Below are positions 1-7,577 of a DNA stretch of 34,270 nt, piece after piece (the first letter of the stretch is position 1; the number at the start of each line of letters is the position of its first letter). The notes under the pieces are model-generated. The model was not told the DNA's origin and searched no databases. It saw only the letters and a list, made by a program, of their open reading frames with translations. The position numbers and the translations under genes were made by a program. The stretch spans positions 1-34,270 of the forward strand of contig JAFTZQ010000011.1 of assembly GCA_017464475.1 (NCBI GenBank), given 5' to 3'. Source of the DNA: Paludibacteraceae bacterium. GTDB taxonomy: Bacteria > Bacteroidota > Bacteroidia > Bacteroidales > Paludibacteraceae.

Positions 1-155
1 ATGTTTATTGCTTTTGAAGGCTTTTACTCGCAGAGTTGCGGAGTTTGATGGTAAAAACTATCCGAAAGCTTGCTTGCGAGGAGTTTTTACCGGCAAATTA
101 CGCATAGAGCGAAGCTCAAAAGCCTTCAAAAGGGTTTATCTTTGTTTATTTTCTT
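1..155 (+). repeat. Structured repeat SR, copy 1 (5' end cut by window edge)
   Basis: A perfect 15-bp closing stem (11-25 with 118-132, CTTTTGAAGGCTTTT) encloses three hairpins. The first is 26-44. The second is 50-91, with outer arms GGTAAAAAC/GTTTTTACC and an inner AAG-CTTG-CTT tip at 66-75. The third is GAGC-GAA-GCTC at about 107-117. Directly repeated flanks lie outside the fold: ATGTTTATTGC at 1-11 and GTTTATCTTTGTTTATTT at about 135-152, followed by CTTAAAA. Homologous copies with compensatory stem changes lie at 33734-33893 and 33954-34120. It sits beyond the 3' end of the dehydrogenase gene. Whether it acts as RNA or as folded single-stranded DNA is unknown. Confidence 0.85.
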
Positions 156-162
156 AAAAATA

Positions 163-197
163 TCAAATCTCAAATGTCAAATGTCAAATGTCAAATC
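163..197. repeat. 7-bp tandem repeat (TCAAATG/C, five units)
   Basis: Five uninterrupted heptamers (TCAAATC, three TCAAATG, TCAAATC) abut the stop codon of the minus-strand dehydrogenase gene at 198. Similar short tandem repeats occur at many other gene junctions in this window. Confidence 0.9.
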
Positions 198-953
198 TTA
201 AATATGCTCTTCCACCCCGCGGAAATGCACATTCAGCTCATGCAAATGCTCCAGCAGCACACCCAGCGGCGTTCCTTTGGTCATTTCGGCAAAAGCGTTC
301 ACATCTTTCGGGAAGCATTTGCCGCCGTAGCCGTATTTGCCGTCCGGTCCGGGAACATAAGTGTGCGTGTCGTTGATATAGCCGGACAGCAGAATACCCG
401 TATGCACTTTGCGCCAATCTGCCCCCATCTGCTCGCAATACTCGCGGCAGGCGTTGAAATACGTCACTTTGTACGCGCCGAACACATTGTGCATGTATTT
501 GGTCAGCTCTGCCTCAAGCGGCGTCATGACGGTAAATTTCTTGCCGACAAAAATCTTGGTCAGCAGTTCCTGTGCGCCCGTGAAAACCATCGTCTGCTTG
601 TTGAAGTCCTCGATAAAAGTACGCTCGGTCAGGAACTCCGGCATGTAGCAAACCTGATGACCCGTTTCGCGACTCAGCATTTCACTTGTGCCCGGAAGAA
701 TCGTAGTACGAACAAACACCGGCACGTCCGGCAGGTTTTTGATCAGTTCTTTCATCAGCGTCAGATCTTGCGTACCGTCTTCTTCTGTCGGCACGTGAAT
801 CTGCAGAAAAGCGATGTCAATACCGCTCAAATCATCATTGTAGCCTTTGTACGGATCGCTAATGAACAGTTTGCATTCCGGGTTGTTGTTCTCCAACCAG
901 TTTTTCAGGGCTCCTCCCACGAAGCCGCATCCAATAATTCCAACGTTAATCAT
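198..953 (-). CDS. UDP-glucose/GDP-mannose dehydrogenase-like protein, short form
   Basis: A 251-residue NAD-dependent nucleotide-sugar dehydrogenase homologue. The N-terminus carries a Rossmann dinucleotide-binding motif (G8-x-G10-x-x-G13). The middle domain keeps the family's catalytic-type residues: Lys152 and Asn156 in TKYMHN, and Cys213 in GYGGKCFPKD, the nucleophile that forms the thiohemiacetal in UDP-glucose 6-dehydrogenase. Full-length members run about 390-440 residues and have a third, nucleotide-sugar-binding domain after the Cys motif. Here the protein ends about 38 residues past Cys213, so that domain is absent. The substrate therefore cannot be assigned; it may act on a different sugar conjugate or need a partner. 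The ATG start gives the Rossmann strand directly. It is probably transcribed alone from the promoter at 1061-1091. Confidence 0.88.
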   Translation of the reverse strand: MINVGIIGCGFVGGALKNWLENNNPECKLFISDPYKGYNDDLSGIDIAFLQIHVPTEEDGTQDLTLMKELIKNLPDVPVFVRTTILPGTSEMLSRETGHQVCYMPEFLTERTFIEDFNKQTMVFTGAQELLTKIFVGKKFTVMTPLEAELTKYMHNVFGAYKVTYFNACREYCEQMGADWRKVHTGILLSGYINDTHTYVPGPDGKYGYGGKCFPKDVNAFAEMTKGTPLGVLLEHLHELNVHFRGVEEHI

Positions 954-1060
954 GTTTGTATTTGATTTTATATTTTTTGTTTCTCCTGTTCCTCAGAGTA
1001 ATTACCGTTAAAACGGAGTTTTAGCGCATTACGAAGAGAGAACCCGCGTAAAAAAGCCCG

Positions 1061-1091
1061 CAAAGATACAACATTTTTTTTATATACGCAA
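1061..1091 (-). promoter_or_regulatory. Bacteroidota promoter for the dehydrogenase gene
   Basis: On the minus strand, TTG (1091-1089, extended TTGCGTATAT) and TATCTTTG (1068-1061) are separated by 20 bp. The leader to the ATG is about 105 nt. The rest of 954-1482 holds the 11-bp and CTAG repeat arrays and the promoter facing the other way, but no gene. Confidence 0.8.
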
Positions 1092-1208
1092 GTGCGCGCG
1101 TACTTTTTATAAAAAAATATTTTTTTTCTCATTTTTATATCCAAAAACACCCTCAAAAAGTGTATATATACTATGTATATATACAGTAAATGTCTGAAAA
1201 TGTGCGTA

Positions 1209-1263
1209 GTGCGTGATAAGTGCGTGATAAGTGCGTGATAAGTGTGAGATAAGTGCGTCATAA
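1209..1263. repeat. 11-bp tandem repeat (GTGCGTGATAA)
   Basis: Five consecutive 11-bp units are present: three exact GTGCGTGATAA, then GTGTGAGATAA and GTGCGTCATAA, with a partial unit before them. The period is close to one DNA turn. They lie between the two divergent promoters. A related 11-bp array (GGGGGTGATTA type) is at 15272-15322. Confidence 0.9.
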
Positions 1264-1309
1264 TCGGGGTAACTTGCTATAACCTGAATGTTTTTGGGCA
1301 CCCCTCGGT

Positions 1310-1340
1310 TTGCACATGTCAACTTTTTTTACTACCTTTG
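1310..1340 (+). promoter_or_regulatory. Promoter for the DUF2723-CobW gene cluster
   Basis: TTG at 1310-1312 (extended TTGCACATGT) and TACCTTTG at 1333-1340 have a 20-bp spacer. The leader of roughly 135 nt contains the CTAG repeat array. Confidence 0.82.
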
Positions 1341-1368
1341 CGCCGATTTTGCCTAAATACGGCTTTTT

Positions 1369-1455
1369 TGACTAGTTTCCCTAGTTTGACTGGTTCTACT
1401 AGTTCCACTAATTTGTCTAGTTTGACTAGTTCTACTAGTTCCACTAGTTCGACTA
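1369..1455. repeat. CTAGT-containing 9-bp repeat array
   Basis: Degenerate 9-bp units of the form CTAGTTYNA, about nine in all, fill the leader before the DUF2723 gene. The last unit lies about 30 bases before the ATG. Related CTAG units occur in the lipoprotein gene (11068-11101) and after manA (22172-22204). Confidence 0.85.
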
Positions 1456-1482
1456 TAAAACAACTAAAATTAACAATAAACA

Positions 1483-4400
1483 ATGAAACATTTCAAATTG
1501 TGGAATACGCTTTGCGGATGGGTGGTCTTTGCCATCGCAGCGGCAACGTATCTCCTGACAATGGAACCCACTGCCTCCTTCTGGGATTGCGGTGAGTTTA
1601 TCTCCAGCGCTTGGAAGCTGGATGTCGGTCACCCGCCCGGAGCACCTTTCTTTATGCTCATGGGGCATTTCTTCAGTCTTTTTGCACCCGACACAGCCCA
1701 TGTGGCGATGTGTGTGAATGCCCTTTCGGCGCTCGCAAGTGCCTTCACGATCCTGTTCCTTTTTTGGACGATCACAGCCCTTGCGAAGAAACTCGTCGAG
1801 CCGGACACGCTCTGGAAAGGCATTGCCTTGCTCGGAGCAGGAACGGTTGGAGCACTCGCTTACACCTTCTCCGACACCTTCTGGTTCTCGGCGGTGGAAG
1901 GCGAAGTGTATGCCTCTTCGTCCCTCTTCACGGCGGTCGTCTTTTGGCTCATCCTCAAATGGGATGAGCAGGCGGACGAAGAAGGCTCGGACCGTTGGCT
2001 CATAGCCATCGCGTACCTCATGGGTCTCTCCATTGGCGTCCACTTGCTGAACCTCTTGACCATTCCGGCTATCGGATTAGTCTATTATTTCCGCAAGTAC
2101 GACTTCTCGTGGAAGGGACTTATCTATGCGTTCCTCGCTTCCTGTCTGGTCTTGCTGGTCATTCTGTATGGTATTATTCCTGGCTTCCCGACCGTAATCG
2201 GTTGGTTCGAACTCCTCTTCGTGAATGTCCTCGGCTGTCCGTTCAACACGGGTATGTGGATCTGTCTCGTGCTCACCGTAGCACTTCTCACATGGGCGAT
2301 CCTCTATACCAAGAAACGCTCGGACATCGAGGCTGAAAAGGAGCAGGGCAAAAACCTCTGGCGTTGGCTCAATACCGCTACGCTGATGCTTACCGTCATT
2401 CTGATCGGTTACAGCTCATACGCAGCGTTGGTCATCCGCTCTGCGGCAGATACTCCGATGGACCAGAACTCCCCGGACAATGTGTTCTCGCTCAAGTATT
2501 ACTTGAATCGTGAGCAATACGGCGATCGTCCGCTTTTCTACGGCCAGACCTACAATGCGCCGGTCGAACTCCGCGTAGAAGGTAACATGTGTGTGCCCGT
2601 GGAGAAAAAAGGACATGCGCAATATGCTCCGGCTCCTAAAGTAGAAGGTGAAAAAGACCATTATGTCATCACCGGCTACAAAACGGACTACGCCTATATG
2701 AAGCAATTCTGTATGCTCTTCCCGCGCATGTATTCCTCCCAAGGAAGCCATGTCCAGGCATATAAAGAATGGGCGGATGTCAAAGGAAAACGGGTTCGTT
2801 ATGAATACTGCGGACAGCAAAAAACGGATTATTGTCCGACCTTCGGAGAAAACCTCCGTTTCTTCTTCCGCTACCAGGTGAACTTCATGTACTGGCGCTA
2901 TTTCCTATGGAATTTCGCCGGACGCCAGAACGACTTACAGTCCTATGGCGAGATTACGAAAGGAAACTGGATCTCCGGTATTCCGTTTATCGACAATGCC
3001 CTCTATGGCGACCAGGATCTGCTGCCGACAGAGCTGAAGGAAAACAAAGGACACAACGTCTATTATTTCCTGCCGCTCTTGCTGGGAATCATCGGTATTG
3101 TATGGCAATGTGGCAAACGCGATAAAGAAGGAAACGCAACGGGTTGGAAGAATTTCACGCTGACTTTCTTGCTCTTCTTCTTAACGGGTTTGGCAATCGT
3201 CATGTACCTCAACCAAACACCTTATCAGCCGCGTGAACGGGACTACGCGTATGCCGGTTCGTTCTATGCGTTCTGTATCTGGATTGGTTTGGGTGTCCTC
3301 GCTCTCGTTGATTGGATTAATAGTGCCTTGAAGAGCGAGAATGGCAAAGCTGTTGTGGCTGTATGTGCAAGTATTCTTTGTCTCCTTGTTCCTGCTCAAA
3401 TGGCTTCGCAGAACTGGGATGACCACGACCGTTCGCAGCGCTATTCATGCCGCGATTTCGGAGCAAACTATCTCAAGTCCTGCGAGGACAATGCAATCCT
3501 CTTCTCCAACGGAGATAACGATACTTTCCCGCTTTGGTATAACCAAGAGGTCGAAGGCGAAGGAACGGACAAACGTGTCTGCAACCTCTCATACCTCCAA
3601 ACCGATTGGTACATCTCGCAAATGAAGCGTCCGTACTATGAGTCCGAAGCACTCCCGATCTCTTGGGAATACAAGGATTTCATGCCCGGCACGAACGAAA
3701 TAGCACGTGTCGATAACCGTCTCGGACAACCGATTTCGGTAGAGAAGGCGTTCAATTTCCTCCGTTCGGACGATCCGCGTACCAAGACACGCGAAGGAGA
3801 GAACTACCTGCCTTCCGATCAACTCTTTGTGGAGACTCCGGACGGCGAACAGATCTTCTTCCAAAAGAAACGGATGTACACGCGCTCGCAGATGATGATT
3901 ATGGAAATGCTGTCCACCAACAAATGGCAACGTCCGATGTACTTCTGCGCAACGGTTGGAAATGACTACTATCTGGGTCTCGAGCCTTGGATGGAACTCA
4001 CCGGACTCGCATACCGCATTACGCCGACTCGCAGTCGCGACGGGCAACCGCGTGTCAATTCCGAGAAGATGTACGAGAATATGATGCATAAGTTCCGCTA
4101 TGGAAACATGAATATCCCCGGAATCTACATTGACGAAAACCTCATGCGTATGTGTCGTACCCATCGAATGATGTTTGCGCAATTAGCGGAGCAACTTCTG
4201 CGTGAGAACCAACGCGAAAAAGCGCTGGAGGTATTGGATTACGCGGAGGAGCAACTTCCGGGATATAATATCTCGTATGACTACACTTCCGCTTCCATGG
4301 CTTCGATGTATTTCATGCTCGGCGAGAACGACAAAGCGCTGGCAATCATGGACGAAGTAGCAAAAACCAGCGTGGAATACCTGCGTTTTGCGGCTTCATT

Positions 4401-4548
4401 AGATCGCCAGCAACGCCGTGTCATGGAATCGACCACCAATCGCGAAGCAGCGATCCTCTCCTATGTGCTCCAGACGTGTGAGCGCTATAGACAAACTGAG
4501 TTTGTAGATAAATATTATCAAGATTACGTTTCGTATGTTAACGATTAA
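1483..4548 (+). CDS. DUF2723 family multi-pass membrane protein (TMEM260/PMT-like)
   Basis: A 1021-residue integral membrane protein of the DUF2723 family. The first predicted loop has the acidic motif W34-D-C-G-E38, resembling the catalytic acidic residues of GT-C glycosyltransferases. Hydrophobic segments fill roughly residues 10-300 and 540-650. The C-terminal third is soluble and ends with TPR-like helices (about 900-970, EKALEVLDYAEEQL and KALAIMDEVA). Human TMEM260, in the same family, is a protein O-mannosyltransferase. A role in envelope protein O-glycosylation is therefore plausible here but inferred. It is first in its cluster, behind the promoter at 1310-1340 and the CTAG array, and its 3' end overlaps the CobW gene by 14 bp, implying coupled translation. 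The ATG at 1483 immediately precedes the first membrane segment. Confidence 0.92.
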   Translation: MKHFKLWNTLCGWVVFAIAAATYLLTMEPTASFWDCGEFISSAWKLDVGHPPGAPFFMLMGHFFSLFAPDTAHVAMCVNALSALASAFTILFLFWTITALAKKLVEPDTLWKGIALLGAGTVGALAYTFSDTFWFSAVEGEVYASSSLFTAVVFWLILKWDEQADEEGSDRWLIAIAYLMGLSIGVHLLNLLTIPAIGLVYYFRKYDFSWKGLIYAFLASCLVLLVILYGIIPGFPTVIGWFELLFVNVLGCPFNTGMWICLVLTVALLTWAILYTKKRSDIEAEKEQGKNLWRWLNTATLMLTVILIGYSSYAALVIRSAADTPMDQNSPDNVFSLKYYLNREQYGDRPLFYGQTYNAPVELRVEGNMCVPVEKKGHAQYAPAPKVEGEKDHYVITGYKTDYAYMKQFCMLFPRMYSSQGSHVQAYKEWADVKGKRVRYEYCGQQKTDYCPTFGENLRFFFRYQVNFMYWRYFLWNFAGRQNDLQSYGEITKGNWISGIPFIDNALYGDQDLLPTELKENKGHNVYYFLPLLLGIIGIVWQCGKRDKEGNATGWKNFTLTFLLFFLTGLAIVMYLNQTPYQPRERDYAYAGSFYAFCIWIGLGVLALVDWINSALKSENGKAVVAVCASILCLLVPAQMASQNWDDHDRSQRYSCRDFGANYLKSCEDNAILFSNGDNDTFPLWYNQEVEGEGTDKRVCNLSYLQTDWYISQMKRPYYESEALPISWEYKDFMPGTNEIARVDNRLGQPISVEKAFNFLRSDDPRTKTREGENYLPSDQLFVETPDGEQIFFQKKRMYTRSQMMIMEMLSTNKWQRPMYFCATVGNDYYLGLEPWMELTGLAYRITPTRSRDGQPRVNSEKMYENMMHKFRYGNMNIPGIYIDENLMRMCRTHRMMFAQLAEQLLRENQREKALEVLDYAEEQLPGYNISYDYTSASMASMYFMLGENDKALAIMDEVAKTSVEYLRFAASLDRQQRRVMESTTNREAAILSYVLQTCERYRQTEFVDKYYQDYVSYVND

Positions 4549-5782
4549 TAAAATCCCTGTCTTGCTGCTTACCGGTTACCTCGGTAGCGGCAAGACAACG
4601 CTTCTCAACCGTATTCTGACGAACAACAAAGGCATTCGTTTTGCCGTCATCGTCAACGATATAGGAGAAGTCAATATTGATGCCTCGCTCATTCAGCAGG
4701 GCGGAGTAGTGAGCCAGAAAGACGATTCGCTCGTTGCGCTCCAAAACGGTTGTATATGCTGTACGTTGCAGACCGACCTTATCAACCAACTGCATGAGTT
4801 GGTGGCTCAAAAAGCTTATGACTACATTGTCATCGAAGCTTCCGGTATTTGTGAACCGGGACCGATTGCGCAAACCCTTTGCTCCTATGCACAGATGGTT
4901 CCGCAATTTGCCCAAGATGGTATGCCGGTGCTCGATTGTATCTGTTCCGTTGTGGACGCTCTGCGTCTCCGCGACGAGTTCGAAAACGGCGATAAACTGC
5001 GTTATGTCACCAAGGAAGAAGACCTCGCTGCGCTGGTTACAGAGCAGATTGAGTTCTGCAATATTATCCTCTTGAATAAGGCTTCCGAAGTGAGCGAAGA
5101 AGAGTTGGCGCACGTCAAGGCGATTATTCGCGCCATTCAACCTACCGCAGAGATTATTGAAACAAACTTCTGCGATGTCCCCTTTGAGAAGATCCTCAAC
5201 ACCGGATTGTTCGACTTCGACAAGGTCGCTACTTCGGCTACTTGGATCCAAGAAATAGAGGATGCCCGCCATCACCATGACGACGACGATGATGATGAGC
5301 ACGAAGAACATGAACACGAACATGAAGACCATGATCACGATCATGAGGAGCATGAACACCACCATCATCACCACCATGACCACGATCATGAGCACGGCGA
5401 GCATGACCATTTGGCGGAATATGACATTGAGACCTTTGTATATTACGCGCGCAAGCCTTTCGACCTCGGTATGTTTGATGAGTTCGTCTCTGCGCATTGG
5501 CCTCAAAACGTCATTCGTTGCAAAGGTATGTGTTATTTTGCCGAAGAGTACGATATGTGCTATCTCTTCGAGCAAGCCGGACGTCAATTCAATCTTCGTA
5601 AGGCGGGAGAGTGGTTTGCTACGATGCCAAAAGAGGAGTTGATGCAACTCATGGCAGACGATCCGCAGCTCCGCAAAGATTGGGATGACCAATACGGAGA
5701 CAGAATGCAGAAACTGGTCTTCATCGGTCAGCATTTGGACAAAAAAGCCATTACGGACGCGCTGGATAATTGCCTGCAATAA
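4535..5782 (+). CDS. CobW/G3E family GTPase, probable metal chaperone (ZNG1/YeiR type)
   Basis: A 415-residue G3E P-loop GTPase. The Walker A motif GYLGSGKT lies at residues 14-21, followed by NDIGEVNID, and the metal-binding C73-x-C75-C76 motif (GCICC) of the COG0523 zinc-chaperone subgroup. A low-complexity His/Asp/Glu stretch at about 246-290 holds more than twenty histidines and probably binds divalent metal. A CobW_C domain follows (about 297-400). Family members deliver Zn2+ or Co2+ to client enzymes by GTP-driven transfer, often under zinc limitation. The client is unknown, and I see no clear Zur operator. It overlaps the DUF2723 stop by 14 bp. The His run is encoded by mixed codons, so it is not a simple slippage tract. 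Confidence 0.92.
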   Translation: MLTINKIPVLLLTGYLGSGKTTLLNRILTNNKGIRFAVIVNDIGEVNIDASLIQQGGVVSQKDDSLVALQNGCICCTLQTDLINQLHELVAQKAYDYIVIEASGICEPGPIAQTLCSYAQMVPQFAQDGMPVLDCICSVVDALRLRDEFENGDKLRYVTKEEDLAALVTEQIEFCNIILLNKASEVSEEELAHVKAIIRAIQPTAEIIETNFCDVPFEKILNTGLFDFDKVATSATWIQEIEDARHHHDDDDDDEHEEHEHEHEDHDHDHEEHEHHHHHHHDHDHEHGEHDHLAEYDIETFVYYARKPFDLGMFDEFVSAHWPQNVIRCKGMCYFAEEYDMCYLFEQAGRQFNLRKAGEWFATMPKEELMQLMADDPQLRKDWDDQYGDRMQKLVFIGQHLDKKAITDALDNCLQ

Positions 5783-5788
5783 TATCCC

Positions 5789-7060
5789 ATGAACCTGCTG
5801 ATGCTCATATTATCGGTCGTCATGACTTGGACGGTAGATTCCAAAAACTCTGTTTCGGGCGAAGGAACTTATCCCGCTACCATGACTGCGACATATTCCT
5901 GCTCGTACCAGAAAGGAACCGTGCGTGCCAATGACACCGCAACGATCACTTTCTCCAATATGGGCGGAATGACAATAGAGCAAATAGAGGTCTATCTGAA
6001 ATCAAATAAATCAGCAGGTTCTGGTATTATTACAGTGGACATGAACGGTTCATCCGTTGCAACGATAGAGGGTTCTTTGAAGGATTGGGTGGGGCTTTAT
6101 GATAATACCAATTACCATCCATTTTCCTTGCTCCAAACCTCTATAAGTGACGTGCGTGAACTTTCCGTTTCTTTGGTTGGAACGGCCAACTCGCTCTATA
6201 TCGAGAAATATGTCATTCAATACACACCCGCTTCAGTTAAATCCGTTACGCTGATGAAAGGCAATACCGAGTACGCTACGTTAACGGAGAAATCAGCCGG
6301 AGCAGGTGTGATATTGCCTGACATGGCGGATGAAGGAAACTGGAAATTTGCCGCATGGTCGAGAAATCATTTCTACCAGATTTCTACTATGCCTGATTCT
6401 TGGATCCTTCCCGGTAGATTTTACCCTGTGGAGAAGGATACATTATGGGCGGTATATGCCTATGATATGCCCTATAAAGAAGCATTTGCCACCACGCTTT
6501 CCGATGGACTGTATCTATATGCGGACACCACCCGAATGATAGCGATGAGTGGAGCGGTTTCTGACGGAATTACTGAAAATGCAGCGGTAAATATCTCTGA
6601 TCCCTCGCAGGTCTATGACATCACTTTTGATGAGATTTCCGAAACGGCAATCATCTACCATCCGGCAACCAATACTTATATTGGTTATAATGGTCTTTCT
6701 CTTGCCAACGAAGCTTCCTTGTGGAAAGTCTATCATAGCGGAGCAACGACGGCTTTCTATATGCAATCCGACAATAAGACATATATCCTCTGGCCGGATT
6801 ACATAAAGCAAATTTATGTAAATGACATCAACGAGTTTATACCTTGCGCTGCATTAGTCAGGACAGACAATCTTTCCTCCTCTCCCACGGTTTTGATCTC
6901 TGCTGAGCCATTAATGGAAGAGCCGGTTTTCACTTGTCATCCGGAGAATGGAATGGGGATAGAGAATGCTATCTCGCCGCAACAAAAGGAGTATAATCTT
7001 CCGATAGGAAACTACCGATTGATCATTCGTAACGGACAGAAATTCATGCAAATACAATAA
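5789..7060 (+). CDS. Secreted protein with InlB-like repeat and T9SS-type C-terminus
   Basis: A 423-residue protein starting six bases after the CobW stop. A hydrophobic N-terminus (MNLLMLILSVVMTW) acts as signal peptide. Residues about 15-150 look like a beta-sandwich. Around 155-230 there is a segment resembling the Listeria-Bacteroides InlB B-repeat: a Trp-Ser pair followed by a DTLWAVYAY strand. The C-terminus (LPIGNYRLIIRNGQKFMQIQ) has the spacing and final basic strand of a type IX secretion sorting domain, which predicts export through T9SS and surface attachment or release. No enzymatic motif is visible. The signal peptide is short and lacks a lipobox. The function is unknown. Confidence 0.75.
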   Translation: MNLLMLILSVVMTWTVDSKNSVSGEGTYPATMTATYSCSYQKGTVRANDTATITFSNMGGMTIEQIEVYLKSNKSAGSGIITVDMNGSSVATIEGSLKDWVGLYDNTNYHPFSLLQTSISDVRELSVSLVGTANSLYIEKYVIQYTPASVKSVTLMKGNTEYATLTEKSAGAGVILPDMADEGNWKFAAWSRNHFYQISTMPDSWILPGRFYPVEKDTLWAVYAYDMPYKEAFATTLSDGLYLYADTTRMIAMSGAVSDGITENAAVNISDPSQVYDITFDEISETAIIYHPATNTYIGYNGLSLANEASLWKVYHSGATTAFYMQSDNKTYILWPDYIKQIYVNDINEFIPCAALVRTDNLSSSPTVLISAEPLMEEPVFTCHPENGMGIENAISPQQKEYNLPIGNYRLIIRNGQKFMQIQ

Positions 7061-7073
7061 ATAGTAATACCTA

Positions 7074-7577
7074 ATGAAACGAATAATTAACCCTTGGACC
7101 ACTATGCCGGAATACAACTGTTACGGTTGCTGTCCGACCAATCCGATAGGAACGCAGATGCGCTTTTTCGAAGACGGAGAAGACATCGTTTCGATCTGGC
7201 GTCCCACCCAAAACCACCAATCTTGGATCAACACCCTTCATGGCGGTATTCAGGCGGTCCTCTTGGACGAAGTGTGCGGATGGGTGGTCTTTCATAAACT
7301 GAAAACAGCCGGCGTAACGGCTAAAATGGAGATGCGCTACCATAAACCCGTCTCCACGCTCCAAGATTACATCAAACTGCGTGCGTACCTCAAGGAAATG
7401 CGCCGCAACATAGCGCTCGTGCAAGGCGAAATCTATTCCTCCGAAGGAGAACTTCTCTGCGAATGTATTTGTACCTATTTCACGTTCTCGCAAGAAAAAG
7501 CGAAAGCGGAAATGGGCTATTTACCGTCTAATACCGAAGAAAAAGATTACACATGGGAAGAAGCATTGAATTTGTAG
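7074..7577 (+). CDS. Hotdog-fold thioesterase (PaaI/4HBT family)
   Basis: A 167-residue single-domain hotdog protein. The N-terminal segment has Cys-rich NCYGCCPTNPIG, seen in many PaaI-like members. The core has the helix-capping HGG motif (LHGGIQAVLLDEVCGW, about residues 58-73), where the acyl-CoA thioester normally docks. It probably hydrolyses an acyl-CoA or aryl-CoA; the substrate cannot be told from sequence. It starts 14 bases after the secreted-protein gene and overlaps the next gene by 25 bp. That suggests one transcript, but the genes share no obvious pathway. Confidence 0.88.
   Translation: MKRIINPWTTMPEYNCYGCCPTNPIGTQMRFFEDGEDIVSIWRPTQNHQSWINTLHGGIQAVLLDEVCGWVVFHKLKTAGVTAKMEMRYHKPVSTLQDYIKLRAYLKEMRRNIALVQGEIYSSEGELLCECICTYFTFSQEKAKAEMGYLPSNTEEKDYTWEEALNL

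Noticed and set aside
4538-5779. A 413-codon open frame antisense to the CobW gene.
   Set aside because: It is a shadow of the plus-strand gene, with Val/Met runs opposite the His/Asp tract and no recognisable domain.
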